Source of the DNA: an uncultured Novosphingobium sp.
Lineage (GTDB): Bacteria > Pseudomonadota > Alphaproteobacteria > Sphingomonadales > Sphingomonadaceae
NCBI GenBank assembly: GCA_946886365.1
Contig: CAMPIM010000145.1
Span: forward strand, 1-6,806
Length of the DNA stretch: 6,806 nt
Reading direction: 5' to 3'
The translations under genes and the position numbers were made by a program. Each line of letters begins with the position of its first letter. Position 1 is the stretch's first letter. Positions 6,074 through 6,806 of the stretch are shown here, piece by piece. Under the pieces are notes generated by a model, which was not told where the DNA came from, did not search any database, and saw only the letters and a list, made by a program, of their open reading frames with translations.

Positions 6074-6806
6074 CGCGCCCGCCAACAATCTCCCCGTGTT
6101 TTACAACGACCTGCTGCCGCTCAGCAGCGTCGATCATGCGAGCTATCGCAGCCGCTCGGTGGAGTCCGCGCCTTTCCTCACGAAGCAGCATGCCGTTCCC
6201 CTGACCGTCGATGAATTCGTCGCGGCCCAACGGTTCGTGCCGATCATCTTCTCGGCCGGTGACGAAGCGGTGCCGCTGGCGCTGATGGGCCTGAACGAAG
6301 GCGTAAACACCTTCCTCGACGACGAAGGCAAGCTGCGCGGTCCCGCCTATGTCCCCGCCTATGTCCGCCGCTATCCCTGGATGCTGGCGAAGCTGCGCCC
6401 CGACACCGACGAACTGTCGCTCTGCTTTGATCCGACCAGCGAAGCGGTCGGCGAGTTTGAGGAAGGCCAGCCCCTTTTCGAAGATGGCAAGCCGACCGAA
6501 CTCACCCAGGGCGTTCTCAAATTCTGCGAGGATTTCGAACAGGCTGCCGCGCGGACTGGCCAGTTCATGAAGGACCTGAAGGAACTGGACCTGCTGATGG
6601 ACGGCGAAGTCGCCATCCAGGTCCCCGGCAACGATCAGCCGTTCGTCTATCGCGGCTTCCGCATGGTGAATGAAGAAAAGCTGCGCGACATGCGTGGCGA
6701 CCAGCTGCGGAAGATCAGCCAGAACGGAATGCTGCCCCTTATCTACGCGCATCTTTTCTCGCTGCAGCTCATCCGCGAAGTTTTCGAGTCGCAGATCACG
6801 CAGGGC
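6066..6806 (+). CDS. sapC: SapC-family protein, C-terminus cut by window edge
   Basis: The frame is open from ATG 6066 to the last base, 247 codons with no stop. The start begins MASAPANNLPVFYNDLLPLS and is preceded by GGAAGA about ten bases upstream. Stretches I recognise from alphaproteobacterial SapC proteins include PLTVDEFVAAQRFVPIIFSA (45-64), ALMGLNEGVNTFLDDEGKL (72-90), YVPAYVRRYPW (95-105), ELSLCFDPTSEAVGEFEEG (116-134), FVYRGFRMVNEEKLRDMRG (196-214) and NGMLPLIYAHLFSLQLIRE (223-241). Family members are usually about 240-280 residues, so probably only a short tail is missing. No signal peptide, transmembrane segment or known catalytic motif is visible. The name comes from a Campylobacter surface-layer locus, but the biochemical role is unknown. 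In sphingomonads and caulobacters the gene often neighbours TonB-dependent receptor, cupin-like and tryptophan-halogenase-like genes, suggesting a link to uptake or use of surface nutrients; that is inference. Here the gene upstream is the dehydrogenase, so any such partners would lie to the right. Confidence 0.9.
   Translation, partial: MASAPANNLPVFYNDLLPLSSVDHASYRSRSVESAPFLTKQHAVPLTVDEFVAAQRFVPIIFSAGDEAVPLALMGLNEGVNTFLDDEGKLRGPAYVPAYVRRYPWMLAKLRPDTDELSLCFDPTSEAVGEFEEGQPLFEDGKPTELTQGVLKFCEDFEQAAARTGQFMKDLKELDLLMDGEVAIQVPGNDQPFVYRGFRMVNEEKLRDMRGDQLRKISQNGMLPLIYAHLFSLQLIREVFESQITQG

Noticed and set aside
6344..6368. Tandem 12-base repeat CCCGCCTATGTC encoding PAYVPAYV in sapC
   Set aside because: The encoded YVPAYVRRYP is a normal conserved segment of the SapC family, so the repeat reflects protein sequence and not a repeat expansion.
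6009..6752. A 247-codon minus-strand frame
   Set aside because: It lies antisense to sapC, whose plus-strand protein is clearly recognisable; the reverse frame is a codon-bias shadow.
1..6806. CRISPR array, tRNA/rRNA, insertion sequence, toxin-antitoxin or defence genes
   Set aside because: No regularly spaced repeats, RNA gene hallmarks, transposase motifs, terminal inverted repeats or small paired toxin-like frames were seen on either strand.

Overview
This is an ordinary-looking chromosomal stretch from an alphaproteobacterium, most probably a sphingomonad (Sphingobium/Sphingomonas type). I infer this from the high GC content, the protein families present and their resemblance to sphingomonad homologues, judged from memory and not from a search. 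No tRNA, rRNA, CRISPR array, insertion sequence or phage gene is visible, and codon use looks even across the genes.

Layout, left to right. (1) Bases 1-1643, minus strand: the first 547 codons of a large inner-membrane-anchored protein of the YdbH/AsmA-like type, which runs off the left edge. (2) Bases 1644-1773: a divergent promoter region. (3) Bases 1774-2469, plus: radC, with a TTG start. (4) Bases 2470-2515: a hairpin region between convergent genes. (5) Bases 2516-3862, minus: an RhlE-type DEAD-box RNA helicase with a charged disordered tail. (6) Bases 3863-3986: a leader carrying a likely intrinsic terminator of the upstream gene, immediately followed by a TTGACA element. (7) Bases 3987-4421, minus: a small, probably exported four-cysteine protein of unknown function whose best start is a TTG behind a strong Shine-Dalgarno sequence. 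(8) Bases 4422-4498: a short divergent promoter region. (9) Bases 4499-5938, plus: an FAD-linked D-2-hydroxyacid dehydrogenase of the GlcD/D2HGDH type. (10) Bases 5939-6065: a leader with a hairpin and a 13-codon upstream ORF. (11) Bases 6066-6806, plus: a SapC-family gene that is open to the right edge and probably nearly complete.

The genes do not form one pathway. The helicase and the small secreted protein lie head to tail but are separated by a terminator-like hairpin, so they are probably separate units. The YdbH gene probably continues leftward as an envelope lipid-transport operon. sapC probably opens a rightward unit; in this group sapC often sits with cupin-like, tryptophan-halogenase-like and TonB-receptor genes, which cannot be seen here. 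I found no convincing undescribed system. The points most worth a second look are the sapC leader, the start and nature of the small cysteine protein, and the possible leaderless start of the oxidoreductase.
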